DNA of 6,407 bases from Prevotellaceae bacterium (GCA_022508635.1 JAFLUV010000133.1:1-6407); one strand, 5' to 3'. Shown: positions 1 to 6,307, counted from the stretch's first letter. A program made the numbers and translations. Notes: generated by a model not told the origin, from the sequence alone.

Positions 1-33
1 AGAAACGGGACAAGGAATTACAGAAACGGGACA
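1..33. repeat. 21-bp tandem repeat, truncated by window edge
   Basis: The 12-mer AGAAACGGGACA occurs at 1-12 and again at 22-33, giving a 21-bp period, and the following bases (AAGG/AGG) are also similar. Only one full unit and part of a second are visible, so the array may continue leftwards. Because 21 is a multiple of three, the repeat can be read as seven-codon units. On the minus strand an ATG at 49-47 opens a frame reading MSCQHLSRFCNSLSRF up to the edge, with LSRF repeated every seven residues. Whether this is translated cannot be told from 16 codons. It may equally be a non-coding repeat. Confidence 0.6.
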
Positions 34-48
34 GGTGTTGACAAGACA

Positions 49-82
49 TTCCCCCTGTTGCGGTGTCGTGCAGCAGGGGGAA
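49..82. repeat. Strong hairpin downstream of the rhamnosidase gene (possible terminator)
   Basis: The left arm TTCCCCCTGTTGC (49-61) and right arm GCAGCAGGGGGAA (70-82) pair over 13 bp around the 8-nt loop GGTGTCGT. The single imperfect pair is a G-U wobble in plus-strand RNA and an A-C mismatch in minus-strand RNA. It lies about 60 bp beyond the rhamnosidase stop, where a terminator would be expected. The flank in the minus direction (TGTCTTGTC) is only weakly U-rich, so intrinsic termination is plausible but not clear. The hairpin could instead be part of the repeat element at 1-33, which it directly adjoins. Confidence 0.5.
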
Positions 83-143
83 GTCTCTGTCTCCTCAGGC
101 TTTCAGCTGGGATGCCGTATGGAGTGTCGGGGGTTCGGGAGCC

Positions 144-2738
144 TTACTTCGTGAGGGTATAGGTTCCGGCTTCGTAGTCTTTGCTGTCCGTTTCGCCGGG
201 CAGGGTAACGGTGGCTGTCGCTCCCTCGGGAACGGTGAAGGTCCAGGTCCACTGGTCGCCGTCGTATCTCCAGCTGCTCTTGATGAGTCCGGCTGCAGAG
301 CGGTACTCTGCGTCGAGGCTGCCCAGGCGCTTGTCGGGTACGGGGCGCATGATGATGTGGCGGAAGCCGGGCTCTGCGGTGTCGGCTGCGATGCCGGCTG
401 CATACTCCCATATCCACTGGCATACGGCGCCGTAGGCGTAGTGGTTGAAGGAGTTCATGCCTTGCGGACCCATGCCCTGGTCTGCCATGTAGCTGTTCCA
501 GCGCTCCCAGATGGTCGTGGCGCCGTTGTCGATGGAGTAGAGCCACGAGGGGTTCTTGTGCTGGAGGAGGAGTTCGTATGCGATGTCGCTCATGCCGTTG
601 TCGCTGAGCGTCTGCATGAGGATGGAGGTGCCGAGGAAGCCGGTCTGCAGGCAGTTGTCGTGGTCGGCAAAGTTCTGGCGCAGGCGGGCAATCATGCTTT
701 CGCGTCCTTCGCCCTCCACGATGCCGGTCTTCAGGGCGAAGAGGGCCGGTGTCTGCATGGTGTTGAGGATTTCGGTCCTGAAGGTGCCGTCCTCGTTCAC
801 GAAGTTCTCCTTGATGTAGCTGCGTCCCTCCTCTGCCATGGTGTTGTAGGGGGCTGCGTCGCGACCGGTGGCGGCAGCCATGTCGGCCATCATCCCGGCG
901 TCGATGACCCAGTAGCAGGCGCTCAGGTAGTTCCAGTACTGCACGGCCTCGGGCAGGGGTCTGCCTTCGGCAAAGCCTCGTCCGCTGCTGCTCTCCAGCG
1001 GCTCGTAGCTGAGCCAGTCGGCCCACTGGTAGTTGCCGTTCTCCGAGAGCAGGGCCTCGTGGTCATACTTTGTCTCGTAGATGTGGTTCATGAAGCGGTT
1101 CATCGAATCCCAGTTCTCCTCGACGATGTCGCTGTCGCCGAACTGCTTCCAGATGGTCCAGGGCACGATGATGCCGGCATCGGTCCATCCCAGGCGCGCC
1201 ATCTCGTTGCCGTACTGTGCCAGGGGAGCTACGCCGGGGAATCCGCCAAGCTCGCCCTGCGAGTCGCGCATGTCGCGCATCCACTTGTGGAAGAAGGCAT
1301 CGGTGTTGGCAAAGAAGGTGCCCGTCTCGGTGAAGACTTGCGTGTCGGCAGTCCAGCCCAGGCGCTCGTTGCGCTGCGGACAGTCGGTGGGAACGCTCAG
1401 GTAATTGGAGCGCTGTCCCCAGACGGTGTTTGAGATGAGCTTGTTGATGAGGTCATGGCCAGTCGTGATGACACCTGTCTCAAGGTTCTTCGCAATGGAG
1501 GTGACCGGTACGGACTGTATGCTTTGGATGATGACTTCGTCGGTAGCCGTGATGGAGACGAAGCGATAGCCGAAGAAGGTGCAGCGGGGGCAGAACTTCT
1601 CAAGCTGCTTGTCGCCCTTGAAGGTATAGACGGCACGCATGGCGTTGCTGCCCTGGCGCAGGTTGTCGCGGTGGACACTGCCCTCCGGACCGTCCATGCC
1701 GCGGCGACGTGCACCGTTGCCATCGTTCAGCAGCTCGCCGGGCAGACATGTGAGCACGGTGCCTTCGTTGGCCTTGAATACAAACGAGGGGACGGCAGCA
1801 CAGTTCTGGCCGAAGTCGACGACAAGGGTCTGACCGGGCCTTACCGTCATGGGCGTGCCGGGTGCAAACGTCTCTGCCACGACTACTTTGCCGAATTCCC
1901 TGGCACCCTCTTCGTCCTTCTCGCCTTCTACGCCTTCCCATGTGTAGGCCTCTACGGGATTCAGCGCGAGGTCGGTGCGCAGGTATATCTCTGCACCGTC
2001 TGAAGGCAGGATCTCACCCCTGAACTCTGTGTTCTCCTCGGGTGTGGAAAGCTTCTCGGGAGTCTCGAACCCTAATGGCTCACGGGCATCGTATGTCTCG
2101 CCGTCGAAGATACCGGCATGCTTTACGGGACCTGCGATGCCTGCCTGCCACGTCTCGGTGTCCGTGCCGAAACATTCGGTGGAGTCGTCGGTGTAGGTCA
2201 GTTGGAGCACGGCGCGGAAGGCACACTTGCGTCCTATCATACCGTCGTGTCCCCAGGGAGTGACAATCTTGTCTGCCCACCATCCCGGCGTAACCTGTGC
2301 GGCAAGTTGGTTCTCTGCACCGCTGCGGAGGTTGAAGGCATCGGTGATGTCGTAGGTGAAGGAACGTTTTGTCTTGCCGTGATGCGTGAAGCCCGGCTTA
2401 AGAATCTCTTCGCCGACGAGCTTCCCGTTGACGTAAAGTTCGTAGACACCCAGGCCGGTGGTCATCCATACAGCCTGCTTCACCGTCTTTTCGTTCGTTC
2501 TTGTCGTGACAAACCAGCTGGCACCGTCGGCAGCCAGTTCTTTCTCAATGTTGTCAATACGTCCTTCCACTACGGGTGCATCGACTGCGGATATCCACTT
2601 AGATGTCTCCCACGCAGCGTCGTCAAGGGCTGCAGTGCGTTGTCCTGCGATTTGTGGACTGCCCTGTCCACATCCTGTAGCAAGGGCGGTGCAGGCGGCA
2701 ATCACCATTCCTGCTAATAGGTTTCTGCTTGTTTTCAT
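144..2738 (-). CDS. GH78 alpha-L-rhamnosidase, lipoprotein
   Basis: This 864-residue protein is predicted to remove terminal alpha-L-rhamnose from plant or bacterial glycans by the inverting mechanism of family GH78. Residues 1-23 form a lipoprotein signal: K3 and R5, a hydrophobic core, then LATGC with Cys23 as the likely lipidated residue. The bases after it (GQGSPQ) lack the acidic residues of Bacteroidota surface-export signals, so a periplasm-facing anchor is inferred. Residues about 40-240 are an N-terminal beta-rich region (ELYVNGKLVG, residues 100-109). About 285-400 is the concanavalin-like rhamnosidase domain (PGQTLVVDFGQN, 301-312). About 425-785 is the (alpha/alpha)6 catalytic domain. 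About 790-862 is a C-terminal beta-sandwich. The catalytic signature TDCPQRNERLGWTAD spans 451-465, with Glu458 the likely general acid. TTIWERW at 741-747 supplies Glu745 as the likely base. Length is normal for the family and the frame is intact. The start ATG directly precedes the signal peptide. An A-rich leader and no clear Shine-Dalgarno precede it. Exact substrate is unknown. Confidence 0.93.
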   Translation of the reverse strand: MKTSRNLLAGMVIAACTALATGCGQGSPQIAGQRTAALDDAAWETSKWISAVDAPVVEGRIDNIEKELAADGASWFVTTRTNEKTVKQAVWMTTGLGVYELYVNGKLVGEEILKPGFTHHGKTKRSFTYDITDAFNLRSGAENQLAAQVTPGWWADKIVTPWGHDGMIGRKCAFRAVLQLTYTDDSTECFGTDTETWQAGIAGPVKHAGIFDGETYDAREPLGFETPEKLSTPEENTEFRGEILPSDGAEIYLRTDLALNPVEAYTWEGVEGEKDEEGAREFGKVVVAETFAPGTPMTVRPGQTLVVDFGQNCAAVPSFVFKANEGTVLTCLPGELLNDGNGARRRGMDGPEGSVHRDNLRQGSNAMRAVYTFKGDKQLEKFCPRCTFFGYRFVSITATDEVIIQSIQSVPVTSIAKNLETGVITTGHDLINKLISNTVWGQRSNYLSVPTDCPQRNERLGWTADTQVFTETGTFFANTDAFFHKWMRDMRDSQGELGGFPGVAPLAQYGNEMARLGWTDAGIIVPWTIWKQFGDSDIVEENWDSMNRFMNHIYETKYDHEALLSENGNYQWADWLSYEPLESSSGRGFAEGRPLPEAVQYWNYLSACYWVIDAGMMADMAAATGRDAAPYNTMAEEGRSYIKENFVNEDGTFRTEILNTMQTPALFALKTGIVEGEGRESMIARLRQNFADHDNCLQTGFLGTSILMQTLSDNGMSDIAYELLLQHKNPSWLYSIDNGATTIWERWNSYMADQGMGPQGMNSFNHYAYGAVCQWIWEYAAGIAADTAEPGFRHIIMRPVPDKRLGSLDAEYRSAAGLIKSSWRYDGDQWTWTFTVPEGATATVTLPGETDSKDYEAGTYTLTK

Positions 2739-2751
2739 TTCTATTACTGTT

Positions 2752-2794
2752 TAGTTGTTCAAAGAAAGTTTCGGTAGTTGTTCAAAGAAAGTTT
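2752..2794. repeat. Tandem duplication in the rhamnosidase leader
   Basis: An exact 20-bp sequence, TAGTTGTTCAAAGAAAGTTT, occurs at 2752-2771 and 2775-2794, with a 23-bp period. In the minus (gene) direction each copy carries TTTCTTTG, one base off the Bacteroidota -7 box TAnnTTTG. The nearer copy ends 13 bases before the rhamnosidase start codon. The duplication may be two binding sites for a regulator, duplicated promoter elements, or a replication-slippage product. The sequence alone does not decide. Confidence 0.85.
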
Positions 2795-2840
2795 TGGTTC
2801 GTGGGAGGGAACGAGAACGGTTTTTCAACACTCTCCGTTG

Positions 2841-2848
2841 CAAAGGTC
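2841..2848 (-). promoter_or_regulatory. Candidate -7 box for the rhamnosidase gene
   Basis: In the minus direction this reads GACCTTTG followed by CAACGG, which differs from the Bacteroidota -7 consensus TAnnTTTG only at the first base. It would give a leader of roughly 95 bases that includes the tandem duplication at 2752-2794. There is no TTTG at the expected -33 spacing; the nearest upstream one (2874-2877) is too far. CACATTTG at 2874-2881 (minus) is an alternative with the same single mismatch. This is a weak call. Confidence 0.3.
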
Positions 2849-2872
2849 TGAATTATTTGGCAGGAAATGAGA

Positions 2873-2910
2873 GCAAATGTGACATAATGATGTAAGAAAA
2901 TGGCATTTGC
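2873..2910. repeat. Inverted repeat GCAAATG...CATTTGC
   Basis: GCAAATG at 2873-2879 and CATTTGC at 2904-2910 are perfect inverted copies separated by 24 bases. A smaller dyad, ACAT (2882-2885) and ATGT (2890-2893), is nested inside. It lies upstream of the candidate rhamnosidase promoter box, so it could be an operator or a weak RNA hairpin. No regulator family is assigned. Confidence 0.4.
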
Positions 2911-2924
2911 AGTATCGCCGTCCA

Positions 2925-2956
2925 CGAAGCCCACCTTTACCGCTTCGGGGTGGCTT
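2925..2956. repeat. Overlapping alternative hairpins in spacer
   Basis: Two mutually exclusive stems share these bases. The first pairs CGAAGC (2925-2930) with GCTTCG (2942-2947) around an 11-nt loop. The second pairs AAGCCCACC (2927-2935) with GGTGGCTT (2949-2956), with one bulged C. They lie beyond the alaS terminator and its TA-rich tail. They could be a back-up terminator structure or part of a small transcript. The function is unknown. Confidence 0.4.
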
Positions 2957-3001
2957 ATACATATTATATATATATAAGGTAATAAGGATATATATAATAA
3001 T

Positions 3002-3035
3002 AAGGGGGGATTGTAGCTTTACAACCCCTCCCCTT
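3002..3035 (-). terminator. Intrinsic terminator of alaS
   Basis: In the minus direction, starting 9 bases after the alaS stop, AAGGGGAGGGGTTGTA (3035-3020) pairs with TACAATCCCCCCTT (3015-3002) around the 4-nt loop AAGC. The G-rich arm carries two extra purines that would bulge. The stem is followed directly by an AU-rich tail (ATTATTATATATAT) rather than a pure U-run. Position, strong stem and tail make this a convincing Rho-independent terminator, which would separate alaS transcription from the rhamnosidase gene. Confidence 0.8.
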
Positions 3036-3044
3036 GTATAGAGC

Positions 3045-5672
3045 CTATGCGGTAAGAATCTCAATGAGTTTCTCTACGGCAGCGTGGATGCCTTCGACAT
3101 TCTTGCCGCCTGCCGTGGCGAAATGGGGCTGACCGCCGCCTCCGCCTTGCATAAGCTGTGCCGCCTGGCGAATGTTCTTGCCTATGTTGATGCCTGCTGC
3201 AACGGCGCTGTCCGAGGCGGCTGCCGTGAGGAGTGGCTTGCCGTCGGCAACAGAGCCGATGACGACAAGACAGTTCTCAACCTCCGCACGCAACTGGAAG
3301 GCAATGTCCTTGACGTATTCTGCACCGAGGGGCGTAATGGCACTCAGCACGCTGATGCCGTTTACTTCCTTCTGCTTGTCGAGCATTTCTTTCTTCAGGC
3401 TGGCAGCCTTTTCATGCATGATTTCCTCCACTTGTTTGCGGAGTTCGGCGTTGTCGTTGATAGCTTTCTGGATGGTACCTTTCAGGTCGGGAGCATTGTT
3501 GAAGAGGGCTCGCAGGCTGTTTATCATATCCTGCTGCTTGTCGATGGCTTCTTCTACGGCCTTGCCTGTGATGGCTTCGATGCGACGGACACCAGCTGCT
3601 ACGCTGCTCTCAGAGAGGATGCGCACCATACCTATGCAGCCTGTACCGCTGGCATGGCAACCGCCACAGAACTCTACGCTTGTGCCGAACTGGATAACAC
3701 GCACACGGTCGCCATACTTTTCGCCGAAAAGAGCGATAGCACCAAGTTTCTTGGCTTCCTCTATGGGAGTGTCGCGATATTCTTGCAGCGGGAGGTTCTG
3801 GCGTATGCGTTCGTTGACAAGGTGCTCCACCTCACGGATTTGTTCGGGGCTGACCTTCTCGAAGTGCGAGAAGTCAAAACGCAGGTAGTCGGGCGTGACG
3901 AGCGAACCTTTCTGCTCCACGTGGTCGCCGAGTACCTCTTTTAGTGCTTGGTCGAGCAGGTGTGTGCAGGTGTGGTTAGCTTCAATGGCACGGCGACGTT
4001 CTACGTCTACGCAAGCCATGAATTCTGCTTCGGGGTCGGTCGGGATGCGATCCAGCAGGTGGATGTTAATGCCATTCTCTTTCTTGGTGTCAAGAACCTT
4101 GATGGTTTCGGCTTCGTTCACGAGGACTCCGCTGTCGCCGACCTCACCACCCATTTCTCCATAGAAGGGTGTCTGGTCGAGGATGGCTTCATAGACAACG
4201 CCTTTCTTTTGTTTGACTTCACGATATTTGACGATGTGGCAGGTATACTCCGTGTGGTCATAGCCAACGAACTGCGGTTCTTGTCCGTCTGCCTTTAGCG
4301 TTACCCAGTCGCCCAGCTCTCTTTGTGCGGCACCCCGGGCACGTTCCTTCTGCTTTTGCATTTCGGCGTTGAAGCCGGCTTCGTCGACGGTAAGGCCATT
4401 TTCGCGGCAGATGAGTTCCGTGAGGTCAAGGGGGAATCCGTAGGTGTCGAACAGGGTGAAAGCCTTTTCCCCGGCAATCTCTGACTGTCCGGCTGCCTTC
4501 GTTTCCTTTATCACACCGTCGAGCAGTCTGATGCCTGTCTCAAGCGTGCGGAGGAAGCTTTCCTCTTCTTCCTTCATTACCTTTGTGATGAGTTCGCGCT
4601 GTCCCTCCAGCTCGGGATATGCCTGTCCCATTTCTTGGATGAGAACTGGCAGGAGGCGGTAGATGAAGGCCTCTTTCTGTCCGAGGAAGGTATAGGCGTA
4701 GCGGACGGCACGACGCAGGATACGGCGGATAACATAGCCGGCTTTTGCGTTGCCAGGGAGCTGCCCGTCTGCGATGGAGAAGGCAATGGCACGCAGGTGA
4801 TCGGCGATGACACGCATGGCAATGTCCACTTCTTCCTTCTCGCCGTAACGATAGCCGCTCAGGTCGCCGATGGCTTTGATGATGGGCTGGAAGATGTCGG
4901 TGTCGTAGTTGGAGTGCTTGCCTTGGATGGCACGGACGAGGCGTTCAAATCCCATGCCCGTGTCGATGACGTTCATGCCGAGCGGTTCGAGGTGGCCGTC
5001 CGCCTTACGCTCGTACTGCATGAAGACGATGTTCCATATCTCGATGACTTGCGGATTGTCTTTGTTGACCAGCTCGCGTCCGGGTACCTGAGCTTTCTCT
5101 TCGGGCAGACGGCTGTCAAGATGTATTTCAGAGCATGGGCCGCAAGGACCTGTGTCACCCATCTCCCAGAAATTATCATGCTTGCTACCGTTGATAATAT
5201 GGTCGGCAGGAACGTGCTTCAGCCAGTAGCCTGCTGCCTCGTCGTCCCGGACAAGGTTCTCTTCAGGACTTCCTTCAAAGACCGTTACATACAAGTCTTT
5301 GGGGTCAAGTTTCAGGACGTTCACGAGATATTCCCATGCCATGTCGATGGCACCCTCCTTGAAATAGTCGCCAAACGACCAGTTGCCAAGCATCTCGAAC
5401 ATGGTGTGGTGGTAGGTGTCGTGTCCCACTTCCTCCAGGTCGTTGTGCTTCCCGCTGACGCGCAGGCACTTCTGGCTGTTGGCACGACGGCGCGGCTCTG
5501 GGTCGCGTGTGCCGAGGATGATGTCCTTCCACTGGTTCATGCCGGCGTTTGTAAACATCAGGGTGGGGTCGTCCTTCACGACCATTGGAGCTGAAGGTAC
5601 TATCTGATGTCCTTTGGTTTCAAAATAGTTCTTGAACGATTCGCGTATTTCTTTGGCTGTCATCATAATCAT
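3045..5672 (-). CDS. alaS: Alanyl-tRNA synthetase (AlaRS)
   Basis: AlaRS is the cytoplasmic enzyme that charges tRNA-Ala with alanine and hydrolyses mischarged Ser- and Gly-tRNA-Ala. The 875 residues match the usual full length. The class II catalytic core occupies about 1-260, with FTNAGMNQW at 40-48, the motif 2 region SGKHNDLEEVGHDTYHHTMFE at about 73-93, GDTGPCGPCSE at 172-182 and motif 3 GMGFERL at 239-245. A helical tRNA-recognition region follows (about 260-460). The editing domain carries the zinc-site motifs HTCTH (567-571) and CGGCH (669-673). A coiled-coil stretch at about 705-770 leads to the C-Ala domain with the glycine-rich GGGGGQPHFATAGG (843-856). The gene begins ATG ATT ATG ATG. 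The outermost start is given, but starting at 5666 (MMTAKEI) looks more like family N-termini. It is divergent from the MerR gene, has its own promoter and terminator, and appears monocistronic. The stop is TAG. Confidence 0.98.
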   Translation of the reverse strand: MIMMTAKEIRESFKNYFETKGHQIVPSAPMVVKDDPTLMFTNAGMNQWKDIILGTRDPEPRRRANSQKCLRVSGKHNDLEEVGHDTYHHTMFEMLGNWSFGDYFKEGAIDMAWEYLVNVLKLDPKDLYVTVFEGSPEENLVRDDEAAGYWLKHVPADHIINGSKHDNFWEMGDTGPCGPCSEIHLDSRLPEEKAQVPGRELVNKDNPQVIEIWNIVFMQYERKADGHLEPLGMNVIDTGMGFERLVRAIQGKHSNYDTDIFQPIIKAIGDLSGYRYGEKEEVDIAMRVIADHLRAIAFSIADGQLPGNAKAGYVIRRILRRAVRYAYTFLGQKEAFIYRLLPVLIQEMGQAYPELEGQRELITKVMKEEEESFLRTLETGIRLLDGVIKETKAAGQSEIAGEKAFTLFDTYGFPLDLTELICRENGLTVDEAGFNAEMQKQKERARGAAQRELGDWVTLKADGQEPQFVGYDHTEYTCHIVKYREVKQKKGVVYEAILDQTPFYGEMGGEVGDSGVLVNEAETIKVLDTKKENGINIHLLDRIPTDPEAEFMACVDVERRRAIEANHTCTHLLDQALKEVLGDHVEQKGSLVTPDYLRFDFSHFEKVSPEQIREVEHLVNERIRQNLPLQEYRDTPIEEAKKLGAIALFGEKYGDRVRVIQFGTSVEFCGGCHASGTGCIGMVRILSESSVAAGVRRIEAITGKAVEEAIDKQQDMINSLRALFNNAPDLKGTIQKAINDNAELRKQVEEIMHEKAASLKKEMLDKQKEVNGISVLSAITPLGAEYVKDIAFQLRAEVENCLVVIGSVADGKPLLTAAASDSAVAAGINIGKNIRQAAQLMQGGGGGQPHFATAGGKNVEGIHAAVEKLIEILTA

Positions 5673-5718
5673 TAGCTGTTTGACGATTAACGGTTCCTGT
5701 TTGTCTGCGATTTCTGTT

Positions 5719-5738
5719 GAGCCGCCAATAAGTGGCTC
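5719..5738 (-). promoter_or_regulatory. Small hairpin in the alaS leader RNA
   Basis: In the predicted alaS 5' leader (about 85 bases from the promoter at 5766-5773), GAGCC and GGCTC form a 5-bp stem around a 10-nt loop. A competing stem, GCCA (5724-5727) with TGGC (5733-5736), uses some of the same bases. Nearer the start codon, CTGTTTG is repeated at 5676-5682 and 5697-5703 (plus-strand reading). No known riboswitch or T-box pattern is recognised, so any regulatory role is speculative. Confidence 0.25.
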
Positions 5739-5765
5739 CTATTCTTTGATTTCTTAAAATGTCTG

Positions 5766-5773
5766 CAAATATA
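5766..5773 (-). promoter_or_regulatory. alaS promoter, -7 box TATATTTG
   Basis: The minus strand reads TATATTTGC, an exact match to the Bacteroidota sigma-ABfr -7 consensus TAnnTTTG. Transcription would start near 5759 and give an alaS leader of roughly 85 bases. No TTTG is seen at the usual -33 spacing, which is common because that element is poorly conserved. It faces away from the merR promoter, about 45 bp away. Confidence 0.6.
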
Positions 5774-5779
5774 CGAAAT

Positions 5780-5834
5780 AATTCTCAATACTTCTTCCTC
5801 AATTCTTAAATTCTTTGTACTTTTGCGAAGAATT
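5780..5834. promoter_or_regulatory. AATTCT/AGAATT motif cluster, candidate operator
   Basis: AATTCT occurs at 5780-5785, 5801-5806 and 5809-5814, and its reverse complement AGAATT at 5829-5834. The last two extend to a perfect 7-bp inverted repeat, AATTCTT (5809-5815) and AAGAATT (5828-5834), with a 12-bp spacer that contains the merR -7 box. The cluster lies between and over the two divergent promoters, so binding by the adjacent MerR protein is an attractive inference. The region is AT-rich, so chance occurrence is not excluded. Confidence 0.4.
5818..5825 (+). promoter_or_regulatory. merR promoter, -7 box TACTTTTG
   Basis: TACTTTTG is an exact match to the Bacteroidota -7 consensus TAnnTTTG, on the plus strand 38 bases before the merR start codon. 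The leader would be about 30 bases. No TTTG is present at the usual -33 distance. The box sits inside the 7-bp inverted repeat at 5809-5834, so a protein bound there could block this promoter. Confidence 0.6.
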
Positions 5835-5863
5835 ACAATCAAGTGGGTCTTTAAGGTTGCATT

Positions 5864-6208
5864 ATGGCATACAATCCGAACAAAGAGCTTAAGAAGTACT
5901 ACGGCATAGCCGAAGTTGCCGAGCAGTTTAATGTGGCAGAGTCGTTGCTGCGCTATTGGGAAAAGGAGTTCCCTAACATCAAGCCTCGCAAGAGTGGCCG
6001 TGGCGTGCGCCAATACACAAAGGAGGACATTGAGGAGGTGCGCCTTGTCTATAACCTGCTCAAAGTGCGCGGCATGAAGATTGCGGCAGCCAAGGCTGTA
6101 CTGACCAAGAACCGCAAAGTAGCCAGTGATACGTCTTTTGTCATAGATCGCTTGCAATCCATCCGCACGGCACTTCAGGAAATCAGTCGTGAACTGGGGG
6201 AATTGTAG
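5864..6208 (+). CDS. MerR-family transcriptional regulator
   Basis: This 114-residue protein is a DNA-binding transcription factor of the MerR family. The winged helix-turn-helix spans about residues 12-80: YYGIAEVAEQFNVAESLLRYW (12-32) is the helix-turn-helix, followed by the wing RGVRQYT (46-52) and the second helical pair (DIEEVRLVYNLLKVRGMKIAAAKAVL, 55-80). Residues about 90-113 form a short helix suited to dimerisation (IDRLQSIRTALQEISREL). There is no C-terminal effector domain and no cysteine at all, so a metal- or redox-sensing role like that of MerR or SoxR is unlikely. The ligand, if any, is unknown. The start ATG is preceded by TTAAGGTTGCATT with no clear Shine-Dalgarno. The gene is divergent from alaS across a 191-bp promoter region with repeated AATTCT motifs, suggesting autoregulation. 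It ends about 100 bp before the shared terminator. Confidence 0.9.
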   Translation: MAYNPNKELKKYYGIAEVAEQFNVAESLLRYWEKEFPNIKPRKSGRGVRQYTKEDIEEVRLVYNLLKVRGMKIAAAKAVLTKNRKVASDTSFVIDRLQSIRTALQEISRELGEL

Positions 6209-6228
6209 CAGGTTTCCATATTGCGTGA

Positions 6229-6291
6229 CAATAGTAGGCCCAATAGTATTTCCCTCCAACCTGCCCCTTTTTGTCTACTAGGCCCCTTTTG
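6229..6291. repeat. Short direct repeats downstream of merR
   Basis: CAATAGTA occurs at 6229-6236 and 6241-6248, separated by GGCC. A little further on, GCCCCTTTT occurs at 6263-6271 and 6282-6290. They fill the merR 3' untranslated region ahead of the terminator. No gene is seen here, and no function is assigned. Confidence 0.45.
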
Positions 6292-6307
6292 GGAAAAAGT
6301 GAATCAT

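Larger units (their letters stand above)
2739..3044. other. 306-bp spacer between alaS and the rhamnosidase gene
   Basis: This AT-rich spacer separates two minus-strand genes. In the direction of transcription it contains the alaS terminator (3002-3035), a TA-rich tract (about 2955-3001), a hairpin pair (2925-2956), an inverted repeat (2873-2910), a promoter-like box (2841-2848) and a tandem duplication (2752-2794). I see no credible gene. A 79-codon minus frame across it runs through the terminator stem and the TA tract and looks spurious. Confidence 0.8.

Noticed and set aside
1..33. CRISPR array
   Set aside because: The period is only 21 bp, with about 9 bp between repeats, too short for repeat plus spacer.
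63..1433. 456-codon plus-strand open frame opposite the rhamnosidase
   Set aside because: It is antisense to a gene with clear family motifs throughout. Its protein is a low-complexity V/A/G/L/H-rich sequence with no domain, as expected from the shadow of a GC-rich gene.
2118..2717. 199-codon plus-strand frame opposite the rhamnosidase N-terminus
   Set aside because: It is a shadow frame with no recognisable motif; the opposite strand carries the signal peptide and N-terminal domain.
2825..3064. 79-codon minus-strand frame across the alaS-rhamnosidase spacer
   Set aside because: It overlaps the alaS stop, reads through the terminator stem and TA tract, and ends in a candidate promoter box. 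Composition follows the non-coding DNA.
4635..5594. 319-codon plus-strand frame opposite alaS
   Set aside because: It is antisense to the highly conserved AlaRS catalytic core and resembles no family.
5687..6259. 190-codon minus-strand frame over the MerR gene
   Set aside because: It covers the merR gene and both promoters on the opposite strand. The MerR frame has a clear helix-turn-helix and a good promoter.
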